Shown piece after piece: positions 48,172 to 57,542 of a DNA stretch of 64,000 nt. How positions within the stretch are numbered: the stretch's first letter is position 1; every line of letters starts with the position of its first letter. This stretch comes from Pseudomonas sp. HS6. Its GTDB lineage: Bacteria; Pseudomonadota; Gammaproteobacteria; Pseudomonadales; Pseudomonadaceae. Made by a program: the position numbers and the translations under genes. The stretch spans positions 372,001-436,000 of the forward strand of contig NZ_CP067412.1 of NCBI RefSeq assembly GCF_023375815.1. Reading direction: 5' to 3'. Below the pieces are notes generated by a model. It was not told the origin of the DNA. It searched no databases and saw only the letters and a list, made by a program, of their open reading frames with translations.

Positions 48172-48851
48172 GTGAGGCTCCGGGTCACGGCGGACAGCAG
48201 CTGTTCTTCATCCAGCCAACGCAGGCTGCGACCTTTGAAAGGCAGCACGCCTCGGGTGTATTTGGCGCTGGCCTGTGCCCCGGAACGTGACGCGGCATCG
48301 AGGATTCGTTCGTCGATGGCGTGAATTCCGTCGACTTCGTCCACCGGCACCACCACCGGCCCGCCCTGAGCCGCGATGATCAACATGCGCGGCATGATCC
48401 GCGCGCCGGTCGCCGGGGCCACGTTGCTGTCGAGGTCGAGCAGTTCGACCAGCGACAGGCACGCCACCAGCGCCCCGCGCACGTTCGCCACGCCGAGCAA
48501 GGCCCGGGAGCGCTGATGCGGCAGAGAGTGAATCGCCTGCAACGGCGCGACTTCCACCAGACTGCGAGTGGCCAGGCCGAGCCATTCTTCGCCGAGGCGG
48601 AACATCAGCAGCGAACGGGTTTTCAGCTCGGTCTCAACCTGGATCGCCACCGGATCGCGCTCGTCCTGCTGCAACGCATAGCGGTCGAGCAAACGCGTGG
48701 CGGCGGCGGAATACACCGCGCAATTGCGGCAGTGAATGTGTTCTTCCAGTAGCGGGCAGGACTTGTCGCCGTGGATGCCGATGCGGTTCCAGCAATCGTC
48801 GATGGCCCGGGCGTCTTCGTGGGTGACGTTCAAGGTGTCGGACGGGATCAT
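48168..48851 (-). CDS. wspD: CheW-like adaptor WspD
   Basis: This 227-residue protein has a CheW domain (LMFRLGEEWLGLATRSLVEV, then LPHQRSRALLGVANVRGALV) following an N-terminal extension that contains a cysteine-rich segment (CPLLEEHIHCRNCAVYS). This segment is not part of the plain CheW fold and could bind metal. It couples WspA receptors to WspE together with WspB. It overlaps wspC and wspE by 4 bases. Confidence 0.92.
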   Translation of the reverse strand: MIPSDTLNVTHEDARAIDDCWNRIGIHGDKSCPLLEEHIHCRNCAVYSAAATRLLDRYALQQDERDPVAIQVETELKTRSLLMFRLGEEWLGLATRSLVEVAPLQAIHSLPHQRSRALLGVANVRGALVACLSLVELLDLDSNVAPATGARIMPRMLIIAAQGGPVVVPVDEVDGIHAIDERILDAASRSGAQASAKYTRGVLPFKGRSLRWLDEEQLLSAVTRSLT

Positions 48852-50125
48852 CGTTTACGCTCACTGTCGGCGGTGCGACCGCTGCGGGCGGCGCGCTCCT
48901 GCAATCGTCTGGCGCCGGCCGTGTCGCCCTGGGCCTGCAGCAAACCTGCGAGGTGCATCAAGGCTTCGGCGTGTTGCGGTTCGAGGTACAAAGCCTTGCG
49001 GTAAAAACCCTGGGCTTCGAGAGCACTGCCCGCGACGTCGCTGAGCAGGCCGAGCCAATAGAACACCTGGGCCACCGGCTCATGGCTGCGCAGATACTGT
49101 TCGCACGCGGCGCGGGCCTCGGCGCTCTTGCCTTCGTTGGCCAGGGCGGCGATGTTGGCCAGCAGGGTCGTGGCGTCGGGATTCGGGCTTTTGATGGTGG
49201 CAGTCAGCGGTGTCACCGCGGCAAACGGCCGGCTGCGCACTGGCGGCGGTGGCGCGCTGCGCACGGGTTGGCGTACGGGCAACGGCGTCGGGGTGGCGAC
49301 CGGCATTGGCAACGGTTCGGGCTGCGGATCGCTGTGGCGACTGAACGCGAAAGACTGCGGAATCCCGATCGAACGCATGCCCAACCGGCCGAGCAGACTG
49401 CCCTCGGCGGGGCCGATAAACAGCACGCCGTCGACATGGGTCAGGCGCTTGAGTACGGCGAACACCTGTTGCTGGGTCGGTTGATCGAAATAGATCAGCA
49501 GGTTGCGACAGAACACGAAATCGAACGGTGGATCGCTGGCCAGCAGGGTCGGATCCAGCACATTGCCGACCTGCAATCGCACCTGTTCGCGCACGTATTC
49601 ATTCAGGCGATAGCCCTCGTCCTCCGGCATGAAATGCCGTTCGCGAAACGCCAGTTCCTGGCCGCGAAACGAATTCTTGCCGTACAACGCCCGCCGCGCT
49701 TTGTCCACCGACAGGGGGCTGACGTCCATGCCATCGACCTTGAACTGATGGGGCTTGAGCCCCGCGTCGAGCAACGCCATGGCAATCGAATAGGGTTCTT
49801 CACCGGTGGAGCACGGCAGGCTGAGGATGCGCAGCGCACGCATGTTGTTCAGCTCGGCCAGGCGTTTGCGCGCCAGTTTGCCCAGGGTGGCGAAGGATTC
49901 CGGGTAACGGAAAAACCACGTCTCGGGGACGATCACCGCCTCGATCAGCGCTTGCTGTTCATCCCGCGAACCTTGCAGCGTTTGCCAGTACTCATCGGCC
50001 GTAACCATTTGCGACAGGATGATGCGCTGGCGCACCGCTCGCTCGATGATCGCCGGCCCTACCGAAGCGACGTCGAGACCGATGCGTTCCTTGAGGAAAT
50101 CGAAGAAGCGCTGATCGCTGCTCAT
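48848..50125 (-). CDS. wspC: CheR-type methyltransferase WspC with TPR
   Basis: This 425-residue SAM-dependent protein-glutamate methyltransferase of the CheR family has SAM motif LSLPCSTGEEPYSIAM and the catalytic-domain signature FVFCRNLLIYFDQP. A proline-rich linker leads to a C-terminal TPR region (AQVFYWLGLLSDVAGSALEA onward). It methylates the WspA cytoplasmic helices and opposes WspF. Start 50125 overlaps the wspB stop. Confidence 0.94.
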   Translation of the reverse strand: MSSDQRFFDFLKERIGLDVASVGPAIIERAVRQRIILSQMVTADEYWQTLQGSRDEQQALIEAVIVPETWFFRYPESFATLGKLARKRLAELNNMRALRILSLPCSTGEEPYSIAMALLDAGLKPHQFKVDGMDVSPLSVDKARRALYGKNSFRGQELAFRERHFMPEDEGYRLNEYVREQVRLQVGNVLDPTLLASDPPFDFVFCRNLLIYFDQPTQQQVFAVLKRLTHVDGVLFIGPAEGSLLGRLGMRSIGIPQSFAFSRHSDPQPEPLPMPVATPTPLPVRQPVRSAPPPPVRSRPFAAVTPLTATIKSPNPDATTLLANIAALANEGKSAEARAACEQYLRSHEPVAQVFYWLGLLSDVAGSALEAQGFYRKALYLEPQHAEALMHLAGLLQAQGDTAGARRLQERAARSGRTADSERKR

Positions 50126-50658
50126 GGCTGCTCCTCAAGCCGCGCCGGATCCAGTGGCGGCGTCGGGAACAGCAGCGGGCGTACCGACTCGTCCAACAGG
50201 TCATTGACTCGAACCCATTGCACCAGCCCGCGAGCGTCTTCGCGCACCGGCCCCAGGTATGGCGCCTGACGATTGTCGAGGCCGTACGGCTGGAAGTCGT
50301 CCGGGTTACAACGCAGGGTGTCGGTGGCCTGTTCGAGAATCAGCCCGAGCCACTGCGACGGCTGCGAATCATCCGCGCGGTAATGCACCAGCACCAGCCG
50401 CGTGCTGGTGCGCGCTTCGGCGGGATGGCCGAACGTCAGGGCACTGAGATCGATCACCGGCACCACCGAACCACGATAGGCAAACACCCCCGCCACCCAG
50501 TGCGGCGCCCGGGCAATCGGCTTCAACGGCAGGCGCGGCAGCACTTCGGCCACTTCCGTGGCACGCAGGGCGTAGCGTTCGCTGCCGATGCGAAACAGCA
50601 GGAACAACGCCTGCTTCGCCACCAGTGCAGCGCTGCGTTTGGCGGTGATTTCGCTCAT
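50122..50658 (-). CDS. wspB: CheW-like adaptor WspB
   Basis: This 178-residue CheW domain protein has LFLLFRIGSERYALRATEVAEV and HWVAGVFAYRGSVVPVIDLS as core strands. It is the second CheW of the Wsp complex. Its start shares one base with the wspA stop (TGATG) and it overlaps wspC by 4 bases. Confidence 0.93.
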   Translation of the reverse strand: MSEITAKRSAALVAKQALFLLFRIGSERYALRATEVAEVLPRLPLKPIARAPHWVAGVFAYRGSVVPVIDLSALTFGHPAEARTSTRLVLVHYRADDSQPSQWLGLILEQATDTLRCNPDDFQPYGLDNRQAPYLGPVREDARGLVQWVRVNDLLDESVRPLLFPTPPLDPARLEEQP

Positions 50659-52280
50659 CAGACTTTGAATCGCGAAACGCCGCTGCGCAGGCCTACGGCC
50701 ACCTGGCTCAGTTCGTCGATGGCGAAACTGGCCTGACGCAACGACTCGACGGTCTGGCTGCTGGCATCACCCAGTTGCACCAGCGCATGGTTGATCTGCT
50801 CGGCGCCGGTGGCCTGGGCCTGCATGCCTTCGTTGACCATCAATACCCGCGGCGCCAACGCCTGCACCTGATGGATGATCTGCGACAGCTGCTCGCCGAC
50901 CTGTTGCACTTCGGCCATGCCGCGACGCACCTCCTCGGAGAACTTGTCCATGCCCATCACCCCGGCAGAAACCGCCGACTGGATCTCGCGGACCATCTGT
51001 TCAATGTCGTACGTGGCGACAGCCGTCTGATCCGCGAGACGCCGCACTTCGGTGGCGACCACGGCGAAACCACGGCCGTATTCACCGGCCTTTTCCGCTT
51101 CGATCGCGGCGTTCAGAGACAACAGGTTGGTCTGGTCGGCAACCTTGACGATGGTCACCACCACCTGATTAATGTTGCCGGCCTTCTCGTTGAGGATCGC
51201 CAGTTTGGCGTTCACCAAGTCCGCCGCGCCCATCACCGAGTGCATGGTGTCTTCCATGCGTGCCAGGCCTTGTTGCCCGGAACCGGCCAGCACCGAGGCC
51301 TGATCGGCGGCGGTGGAGACTTCGGTCATGGTGCGCACGAGGTCACGGGATGTCGCCGCAATCTCTCGGGACGTTGCGCCGATTTCGGTTGTGGTGGCGG
51401 CGGTTTCGGTGGCGGTCGCCTGTTGTTGCTTGGACGTAGCGGCGATCTCGGTCACCGACGTGGTGACCTGCACCGACGAGCGCTGGGCCTGGGACACCAG
51501 CGAAGTGAGCTCGGTCATCATGTCATTGAAGCCGGTTTCCACCGCGCCGAACTCATCCTTGCGGTCGAGGTTCAAGCGGCTGCTGAGGTCGCCGGTGCGC
51601 ATGATTTCGAGGATCTGCACGATACGGTTCATCGGCGCCATGATCGCGCGCATCAACAGCAGACCGCAGAATCCGGCGGCCAGCACGGCCACCAGCAGCG
51701 AGACAAACATGCTGACCTTGGCTGCCGCCACGGCGTCGTCGATGTTGGCCATGGCCTGGTCGGCGACTTTCTTGTTCTCGCCGATGATGTCGTTGAGCTT
51801 CATCCGGCCGCCGACCCAGGCCGGAGTCAGCTTCTCGTTGAACAGCTTGACTGCATCGGCTTCCAGATTGCGCTTGTGCAGATCCAGCACGGCGTCCTGG
51901 ATCTTCATGTAGTTGTCGTGATCCTTTTCAAACGCGGCGAATTCGATCCGGTCCTCGTCGGTGGTCACGGTGTTGCGGTAGTTGGCCATCTGCTCCTGGA
52001 GACGTTTCTCGAAGGACTGGTAGTCCGCCGCGTCTTCACTGCTGACGCCCTGCCCTTCCTTGAGCCCCAGCAGTTCCTGGGTCTGCAGGTAACTGTCGAC
52101 CCACGCGCCACGGATCATCGAGCTGTAATAGACGCCGGGAATCGCGTCGTCACGGACGCTGTTTTCACTGGCTTCGATCTTCAGCAGCCGAGAATACGAG
52201 ACGACCACCATCAGCAACATGATGGCGATAATCACCGCAAAGCTCGCCAAAATGCGTTGGCGCAACGTCCAGTTCTTCAC
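50658..52280 (-). CDS. wspA: Methyl-accepting receptor WspA
   Basis: This 540-residue MCP starts with GTG at 52280, 6 bases after GAGGA; longer frames lack a ribosome site. TM1 is ILASFAVIIAIMLLMVVVSY. A four-helix-bundle periplasmic domain, TM2 (VSMFVSLLVAVLAAGFCGLL), a HAMP segment and a methyl-accepting cytoplasmic domain with signalling tip DQTNLLSLNAAIEAEKAGEYG follow. WspA senses surface contact or envelope perturbation. It is the first gene of the operon; its promoter lies in 52281-52590. Confidence 0.95.
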   Translation of the reverse strand: MKNWTLRQRILASFAVIIAIMLLMVVVSYSRLLKIEASENSVRDDAIPGVYYSSMIRGAWVDSYLQTQELLGLKEGQGVSSEDAADYQSFEKRLQEQMANYRNTVTTDEDRIEFAAFEKDHDNYMKIQDAVLDLHKRNLEADAVKLFNEKLTPAWVGGRMKLNDIIGENKKVADQAMANIDDAVAAAKVSMFVSLLVAVLAAGFCGLLLMRAIMAPMNRIVQILEIMRTGDLSSRLNLDRKDEFGAVETGFNDMMTELTSLVSQAQRSSVQVTTSVTEIAATSKQQQATATETAATTTEIGATSREIAATSRDLVRTMTEVSTAADQASVLAGSGQQGLARMEDTMHSVMGAADLVNAKLAILNEKAGNINQVVVTIVKVADQTNLLSLNAAIEAEKAGEYGRGFAVVATEVRRLADQTAVATYDIEQMVREIQSAVSAGVMGMDKFSEEVRRGMAEVQQVGEQLSQIIHQVQALAPRVLMVNEGMQAQATGAEQINHALVQLGDASSQTVESLRQASFAIDELSQVAVGLRSGVSRFKV

Positions 52281-52590
52281 AGTCAGTCCTCGGGGCCAGA
52301 TCGAAATTGCGGGGGAGTATAGCTGAGGGCGGTGTTTCATTTATAAGACGGTTTGCCGCGCTCGGGCCTTCCGATGGAAAACGGGGTGGGCTCTGGATAG
52401 GGACTTTCAAGCAATCGGAGGGTGGCGTGCCAGTGACGCAATGGCAAAAAGGGGCGATGGATTGGCCATTTCAGTGGGAGATGATCCGGCAACACGGTAA
52501 GGGTGTGCTCAGCGGCGCTATCTCTTGCTGCAACGAAAGAACCCGCGATCCTGTGCAAGATCGCGGGTTCTCGTATCGATGACGGCGGCT
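52281..52590. promoter_or_regulatory. wsp promoter region and terminator of the DUF533 gene
   Basis: This 310-base spacer holds the terminator of the upstream gene near 52536-52572 and must carry the wsp operon promoter in 52290-52500. I see no convincing -35/-10 pair, so the start of transcription is not assigned. Confidence 0.5.
52536..52572 (-). terminator. Terminator between the DUF533 gene and wspA
   Basis: The perfect 12-bp stem GAACCCGCGATC / GATCGCGGGTTC with an 8-nt loop is followed on the minus strand by TTTCGTT. It separates the two minus-strand transcription units. Confidence 0.85.
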
Positions 52591-53313
52591 CTACAGGGTC
52601 GCTACACGGACCTGCTTCTCAAGCTCCAGCTTCAACCCCGGCTCCAGTTTCAACTGCTTCGCCAGCTCATCCAGATACGCCTTCTCCATGAAGTTCTCCT
52701 CATCCACCATCATCACGCTCGCCACGTACATCTCCGCAGCCATCTCCGGCGTGCTCGCCGCGCGGGCGACGTCGGTGGGGTCGAGGGGTTTGTTGAGTTC
52801 GGCGTGGAGCCAGTGTTTGAGTTCCTGATCGTTGTCGAGCCTGGTGAATTCGCCTTCGATCAACTGGCGTTCGCGGTCGTCGATGTGGCCGTCGGCCTTG
52901 GCGGCGGCGACCAGGGCCTTGAGGATGGCCTGGCTGTGTTGTTCGACTTGCGCCGGTGGCAGGCGATCGAGAGTTTGCGGTTCGCTTTGCGGGGCGGTGC
53001 CTTTTTGGGCGTTCCAGTTGCCGTAGGCTTTGTAAGCGATCACGCCGAGTGCGGCGAGACCGCCGTAAATAGCGACTTTACCGCCAACCTTGCGGGCCTT
53101 TTTACTGCCCAGCAGCAGGCCCATGGCGCCGGCCGCCAAAGCTCCTCCGCCGGCGCCGGAGATCAGACTGCCGAGGCCGCCATTGCTGGACGAGCCGCCC
53201 AGCAAGCCGCCAAGCCCACCGGCCGCCGGTTTGTTCTGTGCCCCGCCCGCCTTGTTCTGCAGCAGATCCTGGCCGGACTTGAGGAGTTGATCGAGCAATC
53301 CACGGGTGTTCAT
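52591..53313 (-). CDS. DUF533 / TerB-like membrane protein
   Basis: This 240-residue protein starts at 53313 (MNTRGLLDQLLKSGQDLL). A glycine-rich N-terminal half with a hydrophobic stretch (AIYGGLAALGVIAYKAYG) is followed by a helical TerB-like domain with ALVAAAKADGHIDDRERQLIEG, a DxDG-type signature of the tellurite resistance protein B fold. DUF533 proteins are inner-membrane-associated and of uncertain role. It ends in a terminator before wspA and is divergent from the LysR gene. Confidence 0.86.
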   Translation of the reverse strand: MNTRGLLDQLLKSGQDLLQNKAGGAQNKPAAGGLGGLLGGSSSNGGLGSLISGAGGGALAAGAMGLLLGSKKARKVGGKVAIYGGLAALGVIAYKAYGNWNAQKGTAPQSEPQTLDRLPPAQVEQHSQAILKALVAAAKADGHIDDRERQLIEGEFTRLDNDQELKHWLHAELNKPLDPTDVARAASTPEMAAEMYVASVMMVDEENFMEKAYLDELAKQLKLEPGLKLELEKQVRVATL

Positions 53314-53489
53314 GTTCCGTCTCCAAACAGGGGTTATCCGGATCAATAAGGCCCTCAGCCTAGTTCGAAAGTGCCCGGTGTTTGCCTGCGAGTGTGCTTC
53401 CAGATGTTGCCTGGCTCACCGCTGCCCTTCGTGAAAATAGATATACACTCGAGGCAATCTATAAAAACCGCCCACCGGGTAAACCTTCC

Positions 53490-54404
53490 ATGATGACCTT
53501 GCGTCAGATCCGCCATTTCATCGCAGTGGCCGAGACCGGCTCGATCTCCGCCGCCGCGCAAACCGCGTTCATTTCCCAATCGACCCTGACCCTGGCCATC
53601 CAGCAACTGGAGGAAGAAATCGGCGTCAGCCTGTTCAATCGCCACGCCAAGGGCATGACGCTCACCCATCAGGGACACCAGTTCCTGCGCCAGGCACACC
53701 TGATTCTGGCGACCGTGGACAACGCCAAACGCAGCCTGCAACAAAGCACCGATCAGGTCGCCGGGCAGTTAATCGTCGGCGTGACCAGTCTGGTGGCCGG
53801 TTATTACCTGGCGGATTTGCTGACCCGTTTCCAGCGCGCCTATCCCAATGTCGAAATCCGGGTGATGGAGGACGAGCGGCCGTACATCGAGCATTTGCTG
53901 GTCAGTGGCGAGATCGATGTCGGCGTGTTGATCCTCTCCAACCTCGAAGACCGCCACGCCTTGCAGACCGAAGTGCTGACTCACTCGCCGCACCGCTTGT
54001 GGCTGCCGGCTCAACACCCATTGCTGGAACACGACAGCATCAACCTCGCCGACGTCGCCCGGGAGCCGTTGATTCAACTGAACGTCGACGAGATGGATCG
54101 CAACGCCCAACGTCTGTGGAGCGGCGCCGGGCTGCAACCGAAGATCACCCTCAGAACCGCGTCCACCGAAGCAGTACGAAGTCTGGTAGCGGCGGGTCTT
54201 GGCGTGTCGATTCAGCCGGACATGACCTACCGCCCATGGTCGCTGGAGGGCGACATCATCGAGGCACGACCGATTGCCGACCTCAACCAGACCCTTGACG
54301 TCGGCCTGGCCTGGCGTCGTGGCACGGCGCGACCCGCACTGGTCGATCCTTTCCTGACCGTGGCCCGCGAACAGCCTCACGGCGGACGCAAGCCATCTAT
54401 TTAA
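53490..54404 (+). CDS. LysR-family transcriptional regulator
   Basis: This 304-residue LTTR starts MMTLRQIRHFIAVAETGSIS, with the winged HTH in AAAQTAFISQSTLTLAIQQLEEEIG. The C-terminal effector domain has two alpha/beta lobes (QLIVGVTSLVAGYYLADLLTRF onward, CynR/CbbR-like fold). It is followed after 130 bases by the aldehyde dehydrogenase and ydc transporter genes, so it may regulate polyamine catabolism. The effector is unknown. Confidence 0.88.
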   Translation: MMTLRQIRHFIAVAETGSISAAAQTAFISQSTLTLAIQQLEEEIGVSLFNRHAKGMTLTHQGHQFLRQAHLILATVDNAKRSLQQSTDQVAGQLIVGVTSLVAGYYLADLLTRFQRAYPNVEIRVMEDERPYIEHLLVSGEIDVGVLILSNLEDRHALQTEVLTHSPHRLWLPAQHPLLEHDSINLADVAREPLIQLNVDEMDRNAQRLWSGAGLQPKITLRTASTEAVRSLVAAGLGVSIQPDMTYRPWSLEGDIIEARPIADLNQTLDVGLAWRRGTARPALVDPFLTVAREQPHGGRKPSI

Positions 54405-54533
54405 TCGAATGCCACCTTCAGTATTTAGAATTTGTCGACCCCGGAGCCGCGCACTAGTCTTGCTGCATCTATAAGACGGTCGGCTCCCGGAACAGGGAGC
54501 AACATGGCCATACAAGAAAAGAGATCACGGAAA

Positions 54534-55991
54534 ATGGCTGGCGCGCAGACCCACATGCACACCGCGTTGCTGATCGACGGCGAACTGGTCGCCGGCCAGG
54601 GTTTTGTCGAACCGATCCTCAACCCGGCCACCGGCGAAGTCCTGACCCAGATCGCCGAAGCCAGCACCGAGCAAGTCGAAGCCGCCATCCTCGCCGCCCA
54701 CCGCGCCTTTGCCGAGTGGTCGCGCACCACTCCGCAACAACGCTCCAACTTGCTGCTGGAAATCGCCAGCGCCGTCGAAAAACACGCCGATCACCTCGCC
54801 CGCCTCGAAGCCCTGAATTGCGGTAAACCGCTGCATCTGGCGCGTCAGGACGATTTGACCGCCACGGTCGATGTCTTTCGCTTCTTCGCCGGTGCCGTAC
54901 GTTGCCAGACCGGCCAGCTCAGCGGCGAATACGTGCCGGGTTACACCAGCATGGTGCGCCGCGATCCGATTGGCGTCGTCGCCTCGATTGCACCGTGGAA
55001 CTACCCGATCATGATGGCCGCGTGGAAGATCGCCCCGGCCCTAGCCGCCGGCAATACGCTGGTGTTCAAGCCGTCCGAACACACGCCGCTGTCGATTCTG
55101 GCGCTGGCGCCAGCACTGGCCGAGATCCTGCCGCGTGGGGTGATCAATATCGTCTGCGGTGGCGGCGAAGGCGTCGGCAGTCACTTGGTCGGCCATCCGA
55201 AAGTGCGCATGGTGTCGCTGACCGGCGATATCGTCACCGGCCAGAAAATCCTCCAGGCCGCCGCCAAAACCCTGAAACGCACGCACCTCGAACTCGGCGG
55301 CAAGGCCCCAGTGATCGTGTGCAACGATGCCGATCTCAAAGCCGTGGTCGAAGGCGTGCGCACTTATGGCTATTACAACGCTGGGCAGGATTGCACGGCA
55401 GCTTGCCGGATCTACGCCCAGGCCGGGATTCACGACAAATTGGTCGCCGAACTCGGCGCGGCGGTCAGCAGCCTGCGCTTCGCCGGCAAACGCGACGCCG
55501 ACAATGAGATCGGCCCACTGATCAGCACTCGCCAGCGCGACCGCGTGGCCAGTTTCGTCGAGCGCGCCCTCGGCCAACCGCACATCGAACGAGTGACCGG
55601 TGCGGCGGTGCATTCCGGCGCCGGTTTCTACTACCAGCCAACATTGCTGGCCGGTTGCAAACAAAGCGATGAAATCGTCCAGCGCGAAGTGTTCGGCCCG
55701 GTGGTGACCGTGACCCGCTTCGACGAACTGGCGCAAGCGGTGGACTGGGCCAACGACTCGGAATACGGCCTCGCCTCATCGGTGTGGACGCAGAACCTGG
55801 ACAAGGCAATGCAGGTCGCCGCACGCCTGCAATACGGCTGCACCTGGATCAACAGTCATTTCATGCTGGTCAGCGAAATGCCCCACGGCGGGCTGAAGCG
55901 CTCCGGTTACGGCAAAGACTTATCCAGCGATTCGCTACAGGACTACAGCGTGGTGCGGCACATCATGGCCCGCCACGGCCAGCATCTCTGA
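54534..55991 (+). CDS. Aldehyde dehydrogenase, gamma-aminobutyraldehyde dehydrogenase-like
   Basis: This 485-residue NAD(P)-dependent dehydrogenase has cofactor motif [21 protein letters not shown], catalytic Glu region [11 protein letters not shown] and the catalytic cysteine block GQDCTAACR. It is highly similar across its length to the second dehydrogenase at 60382, so it is a paralog of the YdcW/PatD type acting on 4-aminobutanal or related aminoaldehydes. ATG 54534 is preferred; ATG 54504 with AGGGAG upstream is an alternative giving a longer N-terminus. It is the first structural gene of the cluster. Confidence 0.86.
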   Translation: MAGAQTHMHTALLIDGELVAGQGFVEPILNPATGEVLTQIAEASTEQVEAAILAAHRAFAEWSRTTPQQRSNLLLEIASAVEKHADHLARLEALNCGKPLHLARQDDLTATVDVFRFFAGAVRCQTGQLSGEYVPGYTSMVRRDPIGVVASIAPWNYPIMMAAWKIAPALAAGNTLVFKPSEHTPLSILALAPALAEILPRGVINIVCGGGEGVGSHLVGHPKVRMVSLTGDIVTGQKILQAAAKTLKRTHLELGGKAPVIVCNDADLKAVVEGVRTYGYYNAGQDCTAACRIYAQAGIHDKLVAELGAAVSSLRFAGKRDADNEIGPLISTRQRDRVASFVERALGQPHIERVTGAAVHSGAGFYYQPTLLAGCKQSDEIVQREVFGPVVTVTRFDELAQAVDWANDSEYGLASSVWTQNLDKAMQVAARLQYGCTWINSHFMLVSEMPHGGLKRSGYGKDLSSDSLQDYSVVRHIMARHGQHL

Positions 55992-56073
55992 CTACGCTAA
56001 TAACAAGCCGCTGACGGCATGCTCCACCGCGTTCACAACTGCCCCGACCATAATTTAAAGAAGAGGGTTCACC

Positions 56074-57225
56074 ATGTTCGTGCACAAGACCGCACTGCTC
56101 AGTGCAATCACCACGGCCCTGCTGGCCAGCGCCAGTCTGCAGGCCGCCGAACCGCTGAAAGCCGTCGGCGCCGGCGAAGGCCAGCTGGATATCGTCGCGT
56201 GGCCCGGTTACATCGAACGCGGTGAGAGCGACAAGGCCTACGACTGGGTGACCGGTTTCGAGAAGGAAACCGGCTGCAAGGTGAATGTGAAAACCGCCGC
56301 CACCTCTGACGAAATGGTCAGCCTGATGGCCAAGGGCGGTTACGACCTGGTGACCGCGTCGGGCGATGCGTCGCTGCGGCTGATCGGTGGCAAGCGTGTG
56401 CAACCGATCAACACTGCGTTGATCCCGAACTGGAAAAGCCTCGACCCACGCCTCAAAGACGCGCCGTGGTACGTGGTTGGCAAAGAAACCTATGGCACCC
56501 CGTACCAGTGGGGCCCGAACGTGTTGATGTACAACACCAACGTGTTCAAGACCGCGCCGACCAGTTGGAACGTGGTATTCGCCGAACAGAATCTGCCTGA
56601 TGGCAAGTCAAACAAGGGTCGTGTTCAGGCCTACGACGGCCCGATCTATATCGCCGACGCTGCGCTGTATTTGAAATCCACCAAGCCTGAGCTGGGGATC
56701 AAGGATCCGTACCAACTCACCGAAGATCAGTACAAGGCTGTGCTGGAACTGTTGCGCGCCCAGCAGAAGCTGATCCACCGCTACTGGCACGACACCACCG
56801 TGCAGATGAGCGATTTCAAGAACGAAGGCGTGGTCGCGTCCAGCGCCTGGCCGTATCAGGTCAACGGCCTGATCAACGAGAAACAGCCGATCGCTTCGAC
56901 CGTGCCGAAAGAAGGCGCCACCGGTTGGGCCGACACCACCATGCTGCACGCCGAGGCCAAGCACCCGAACTGCGCGTACAAGTGGATGGACTGGTCCCTG
57001 CAGCCGAAAGTCCAGGGTGATGTGGCGGCGTGGTTCGGCTCGTTGCCGGCGGTTCCGGCGGCTTGTCAGGGCAGTGAGTTGCTCGGTGCGGAAGGCTGTA
57101 AAACCAACGGGTTCGATCAGTTCGAGAAGATCGCCTTCTGGAAAACACCGCAGGCTGAGGGTGGAAAGTTTGTGCCTTATAGCCGGTGGACGCAGGACTA
57201 CATTGCGATTATGGGCGGTAGGTAA
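56074..57225 (+). CDS. ydcS: Putative polyamine ABC transporter substrate-binding protein YdcS-like
   Basis: This 383-residue periplasmic binding protein has a signal peptide (cleavage after SLQAA, near residue 24). The body contains KVNVKTAATSDEMVSLMAKGGYDLV, QWGPNVLMYNTNVFKTAP and ends PYSRWTQDYIAIMGGR, which matches E. coli YdcS closely as I recall. It belongs to the spermidine/putrescine-type SBP family. The four transporter genes follow the order SBP, ATPase, two permeases, then ydcW. Confidence 0.9.
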   Translation: MFVHKTALLSAITTALLASASLQAAEPLKAVGAGEGQLDIVAWPGYIERGESDKAYDWVTGFEKETGCKVNVKTAATSDEMVSLMAKGGYDLVTASGDASLRLIGGKRVQPINTALIPNWKSLDPRLKDAPWYVVGKETYGTPYQWGPNVLMYNTNVFKTAPTSWNVVFAEQNLPDGKSNKGRVQAYDGPIYIADAALYLKSTKPELGIKDPYQLTEDQYKAVLELLRAQQKLIHRYWHDTTVQMSDFKNEGVVASSAWPYQVNGLINEKQPIASTVPKEGATGWADTTMLHAEAKHPNCAYKWMDWSLQPKVQGDVAAWFGSLPAVPAACQGSELLGAEGCKTNGFDQFEKIAFWKTPQAEGGKFVPYSRWTQDYIAIMGGR

Positions 57226-57542
57226 CTCTCCATAACAACGCGGTCTGCCCCCTTTCCCCCTCGCCCCCCTTGGGGGCGGTCCGACGTTTCGGGAGGGTTG
57301 GGCGGGCGGCGTGCCGATGAGGGGGTGGCTTTTGCTCTTGCTCTTAATTTCAGGGCAATGGCCAAAACCGCTGCCCTCACCCCCCGCCCTCTCCCGGAGG
57401 GAGAGGGAGCCTAAAGCGGACCGCGTCAGACCTACCCAAAAGTGGTGAGCCAACACAGGCACACACCGCCAAACGATCCAGTTTTTTCAGAAGTCCAGGC
57501 AGGGCCGCTGCGACGGCCTTCGCCTTTTTGGAGCACCGCACC
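57226..57542. repeat. Spacer with degenerate repeats inside the ydc cluster
   Basis: This 317-base gap between the SBP and ATPase genes contains a decayed fragment (GGGCGGCGTGCCGATGAGGG, also seen at 36.53 kb), a hexamer-like run TTTTGCTCTTGCTCTTAA (57336-57353) and a CCCTCACCCCCCGCCCTCTCCC end fragment at 57373-57412. These look like remnants of the MITE-like and structured elements. The hairpins could reduce readthrough into the transporter genes. Confidence 0.6.
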
